DNA from: an uncultured Eubacterium sp.
GTDB lineage: Bacteria; Bacillota_A; Clostridia; Lachnospirales; Lachnospiraceae
DNA length: 9,240 nucleotides
Reading direction: 5' to 3'
NCBI GenBank assembly: GCA_947653505.1
Contig: CANTHI010000110.1
Coordinates: forward strand, 1-9,240
The translations under genes were made by a program, and so were the position numbers. The notes beneath the pieces are model-generated. The model saw only the letters and a list, made by a program, of their open reading frames with translations. It was not told the origin of the DNA and made no database searches. This document shows, piece by piece, positions 7,086 through 9,240 of the stretch; the first letter of the stretch is position 1; every line of letters begins with the position of its first letter.

Positions 7086-7092
7086 AAGGAGG
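7086..7092 (+). promoter_or_regulatory. Shine-Dalgarno that decides the nuclease/ATPase start
   Basis: AAGGAGG at 7086-7092 precedes the ATG at 7104 by 11 bases. A longer frame could begin at the ATG at 7080, but that start has no ribosome binding site and would translate this purine block. The family typically begins only a few residues before the IGEQDF segment, as it does from 7104. Confidence 0.75.
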
Positions 7093-7103
7093 CGAAAAAC
7101 AGA

Positions 7104-8801
7104 ATGCCAGGAACAATCGCAATCGGGGAACAGGATTTTGCTACGATCAGAGAAAAGAATTATTTTTATATTGACAGAACAAATTTTATCAAAGAGTGGT
7201 GGGAAAATGGAGACGCCGTTACACTGATTACACGTCCGCGCAGATTTGGAAAAACGCTTACGATGAGTATGGCGGATTATTTTTTTTCTACAAGGCATGC
7301 AGGAAGAAGTGATTTGTTTGAAAATCTGGATATATGGAAAGAAGAAAAATATAAGAAACTGCAGGGGAGCTATCCGGTTCTTTTTATAAGCTTTGCGGAT
7401 GTGAAAGAGTCTTCTTATATACAGACGCGAAAAAAAATATGTAATGTGATCAAAGAATTGTACCATCAGTATTTTTTCCTGCTGGATGGAGATTTACTTC
7501 GTGAAGATGAAAAAAAAGAATTTCGGAGTATTTCTCCTGAAATGGAGGATTATGAGGCTTCTGGTTCGATAAAGGCGCTATGTAAATATATTTCCCGCTA
7601 TTACGGAAAAAAAGTGATTATTTTGTTAGATGAATATGATACGCCGATGCAGGAAGCGTATATGAATGGTTTTTGGAGTGATATGGTCTCTTTTACCAGA
7701 GGTATTTTCAATTCTGCATTTAAGACGAATCCATATCTGGAGCGGGCTGTTCTGACAGGTATCACGAGGATCAGCAAAGAGTCTGTATTTTCAGATCTGA
7801 ATCATATGGAAGTAGTTACTACTACATCTGAAAAATATGCAGGCTGCTTCGGATTTACAGAAGAAGAGGTAGCAGATGCATTACATGAGTCTGGTCTGAC
7901 TGACCAGATGCAGGCGGTAAAAAAATGGTATGATGGATTTACCTTTGGGAATAGAAAGGAGCTTTATAATCCGTGGTCAGTTCTTAATTTTCTGGATAAG
8001 AACCGGTTGGCAGCTTACTGGGCCAATTCCGGCTCCAATCATCTGGCAGGGAGGCTGATACAAAGCGGCAGCAAAGGGCTGAAAGAAGATTTTGAAAGGC
8101 TACTGCAGGGAAAAGCGGTGATTGCGGAGATAGATGAGCAGATTGTCTATGACCAGCTGGATGAGGATGAGCAGGCGGTATGGAGTCTTTTGCTTGCCAG
8201 CGGTTATCTGAAAGTAAAGAGTTTTCATCCTTATCTGTCCGATGCTGGTGAGTGGAAGGAAGAATATCAGTTAGAACTGACCAATTTTGAAGTAAAAGTG
8301 ATGTTCCGGAATATGATACGGAAGTGGTTTGCAGGGGCTTCCTGTGGATACAATGATTTTATAAAGGCGCTGCTGGTCAATGATGTCGGGGCAATGAATG
8401 CTTATATGAACAGAATTGCCATGCGCACGTTTAGTTATTTTGACACAGGAAAAAAACCGTCGGAAGAGGAGCCGGAGCGGTTTTATCATGGCTTTGTACT
8501 GGGACTGATGGTAGAACTGGCTGATCAGTATGTTCTGACTTCGAACAGGGAGAGCGGATTTGGAAGATATGATGTGATGCTGGAACCAAGGACTGCCGGA
8601 GCAGATGGGATGATTTTAGAGTTTAAGGTGCAGGATGGGGAACAGGAAAAAGATCTGGCGGATACGGCAAAAAAGGCGCTGGATCAGATTGAACAGCGCA
8701 GATATGAGGAAATACTGGTGGAAAAAGGTGTCCCAAGGGAGCGGATACGCAGGTATGGTTTTGCCTTCTGTGGGAAAAAGATACTAATTATGAACCGGTG
8801 A
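7104..8801 (+). CDS. AAA-ATPase-like protein with C-terminal PD-(D/E)XK nuclease domain
   Basis: This 565-residue protein belongs to the AAA-ATPase-like plus PDDEXK_9 family, common and multicopy in gut Clostridia and Bacteroidetes. The N-terminus (IGEQDFATIREKNYFYIDRT) is characteristic. The P-loop is the family's odd form RPRRFGKT (44-51, K50). Walker B is VIILLDEYD (D176, E177). The middle (KKWYDGFTFG, LYNPWSVLNFL) is a family signature. The C-terminal nuclease has D490 in GRYDVML and E506-x-K508 in LEFKV, the expected D...ExK catalytic set, so both activities look intact. No cellular role is firmly established for the family; a nuclease acting on mobile DNA, or a selfish or defence element, has been considered. 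It has its own promoter and sits just after the broken Hsp70-like gene, which suggests insertion there. No cognate partner gene follows. Confidence 0.93.
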   Translation: MPGTIAIGEQDFATIREKNYFYIDRTNFIKEWWENGDAVTLITRPRRFGKTLTMSMADYFFSTRHAGRSDLFENLDIWKEEKYKKLQGSYPVLFISFADVKESSYIQTRKKICNVIKELYHQYFFLLDGDLLREDEKKEFRSISPEMEDYEASGSIKALCKYISRYYGKKVIILLDEYDTPMQEAYMNGFWSDMVSFTRGIFNSAFKTNPYLERAVLTGITRISKESVFSDLNHMEVVTTTSEKYAGCFGFTEEEVADALHESGLTDQMQAVKKWYDGFTFGNRKELYNPWSVLNFLDKNRLAAYWANSGSNHLAGRLIQSGSKGLKEDFERLLQGKAVIAEIDEQIVYDQLDEDEQAVWSLLLASGYLKVKSFHPYLSDAGEWKEEYQLELTNFEVKVMFRNMIRKWFAGASCGYNDFIKALLVNDVGAMNAYMNRIAMRTFSYFDTGKKPSEEEPERFYHGFVLGLMVELADQYVLTSNRESGFGRYDVMLEPRTAGADGMILEFKVQDGEQEKDLADTAKKALDQIEQRRYEEILVEKGVPRERIRRYGFAFCGKKILIMNR

Positions 8802-8897
8802 ATTGCGGATTTTGTGCAGGATACATAAGGGCGCTGGCGGCAAAAACCATCTGGTATTTTGAAGAGGACAGACAGGGGGAGTTTAGATGGAATCCAT
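8802..8897. other. Convergent intergenic gap without a clear terminator
   Basis: This 96-base gap lies between the end of the nuclease/ATPase gene and the end of the minus-strand gene. Both transcripts should end near here, but no GC-rich stem followed by a T run is seen. A 9-base inverted repeat (ACAGACAGG at 8868-8876, CCTGTCTGT at 8935-8943) spans the gap's right side into the minus-strand gene. A 37-codon frame from a GTG overlapping the upstream stop (8798-8911) is open, but has no other support. Confidence 0.3.
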
Positions 8898-9240
8898 TTA
8901 TAATTTTCTAATTGGAAAAAACATATAATTTTTTCCTGTCTGTGGACAAGTAAAATCGTGGACGGCTCCCGCTAAAGGAATAGCTTGATCTTCCAGATAT
9001 TTTATGGCTTCTGAAAAGGTAGTATCATTTTCACATTCTATATAAATATATTCATAGCCAGGAATAATCCATTTTGTCCAACCGTTGGGGGCTTCTGCAT
9101 CCTCCCTGCATTCTACCCCAGCAAGATAAAGTCCCTTGTCGAAATCTTCCCACGGATTGAATGCGTGGGAGAAATCAGACATAGCACCCCATATGCCACT
9201 GATATTTCCATTCCCATCTTTCTTTGCTAAATGTTGAACT
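8898..9240 (-). CDS. GyrI-like / AraC effector-binding domain protein, C-terminal part
   Basis: The frame runs in from the right edge of the window and ends at 8898. It is open before the first ATG (9182), reading QHLAKKDGNGNISGIWGAM just upstream, so that ATG is internal and the gene's 5' end is outside. The ~114 residues seen match the second half of a GyrI-like small-molecule-binding (SHS2) domain. GIWGAM, the FDKGLYLAGVE segment, WTKWIIPGYEYIYIE and AVHDFTCPQTGKNYMFFPIR are typical, including the conserved acidic residue in the LAGVE strand. It is either a stand-alone GyrI-like protein or the sensor end of an AraC or MerR-type regulator with a DNA-binding domain outside the window. It is convergent with, and probably unrelated to, the plus-strand genes. 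Confidence 0.85.
   Translation of the reverse strand, partial: VQHLAKKDGNGNISGIWGAMSDFSHAFNPWEDFDKGLYLAGVECREDAEAPNGWTKWIIPGYEYIYIECENDTTFSEAIKYLEDQAIPLAGAVHDFTCPQTGKNYMFFPIRKL

Noticed and set aside
7015..7227. 70-codon plus-strand frame starting in the nuclease leader
   Set aside because: It lacks a ribosome binding site and mostly overlaps the nuclease/ATPase gene in another frame. Only its first ~20 codons look protein-like, perhaps as Hsp70-like debris.
8798..8911. 37-codon frame from a GTG overlapping the nuclease/ATPase stop (contains GYIRALAAKTIWYF)
   Set aside because: No ribosome binding site of its own and no recognisable family; it runs into the oppositely oriented gene. Noted only as a possible remnant.
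8868..8943. 9-base inverted repeat as a bidirectional terminator
   Set aside because: The arms are 58 bases apart, the right arm is inside the coding part of the minus-strand gene, and no T run follows either arm at the right distance.
1..9240. CRISPR array, tRNA or rRNA
   Set aside because: No regularly spaced direct repeats, cloverleaf-type segments or conserved rRNA stretches were seen on either strand by eye.

Overview
The window looks like a piece of a low-to-mid GC Firmicutes genome, most likely a Lachnospiraceae-type gut anaerobe. The grounds are the strong AGGAGG-type ribosome binding sites, the protein families present and the spelling of the proteins. No taxonomic marker is present, so this is an inference.

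Positions 1-1475 hold the right-hand part of an IS200/IS605-family insertion sequence. It has the 3' two-thirds of a Y1 HUH transposase (tnpA), a full-length TnpB RuvC nuclease, and a right-end hairpin that should form the 3' end of the element's omega RNA. The extreme C-terminus of TnpB appears frameshifted relative to the usual family ending. The sequence just past the right end (from 1476) would be the native RNA guide.

Positions 1564-6787 hold a compact three-gene operon on the plus strand. It encodes a small membrane-anchored protein with a faintly GrpE-like tail; an Hsp70/actin-fold ATPase whose substrate-binding domain is replaced by two Sel1 repeats and an unrecognised C-terminal domain; and an 890-residue HerA/FtsK-type (DUF87) ATPase. 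Twelve bases after the HerA gene, behind a perfect AGGAGG, lies a decayed N-terminal fragment of a second Hsp70-like gene (6800-6992, two frames). The operon therefore probably once had, and relatives may still have, a second Hsp70-like member. An Hsp70-like switch, a membrane anchor and a hexameric-type DNA or protein pump together look like an under-described machine, possibly for defence, conjugation or envelope work. The sequence does not decide which.

Positions 6978-8801 are a separate transcription unit. A near-consensus sigma-A promoter lies inside the Hsp70 remnant, followed by a leader with a long stem and then an AAA-ATPase-like/PD-(D/E)XK nuclease fusion gene of the kind that occurs in many copies in gut anaerobes. 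Positions 8898-9240 carry, on the minus strand, the 3' part of a GyrI-like/AraC effector-binding domain protein that runs off the right edge. No tRNA, rRNA, CRISPR array or convincing rho-independent terminator was seen.
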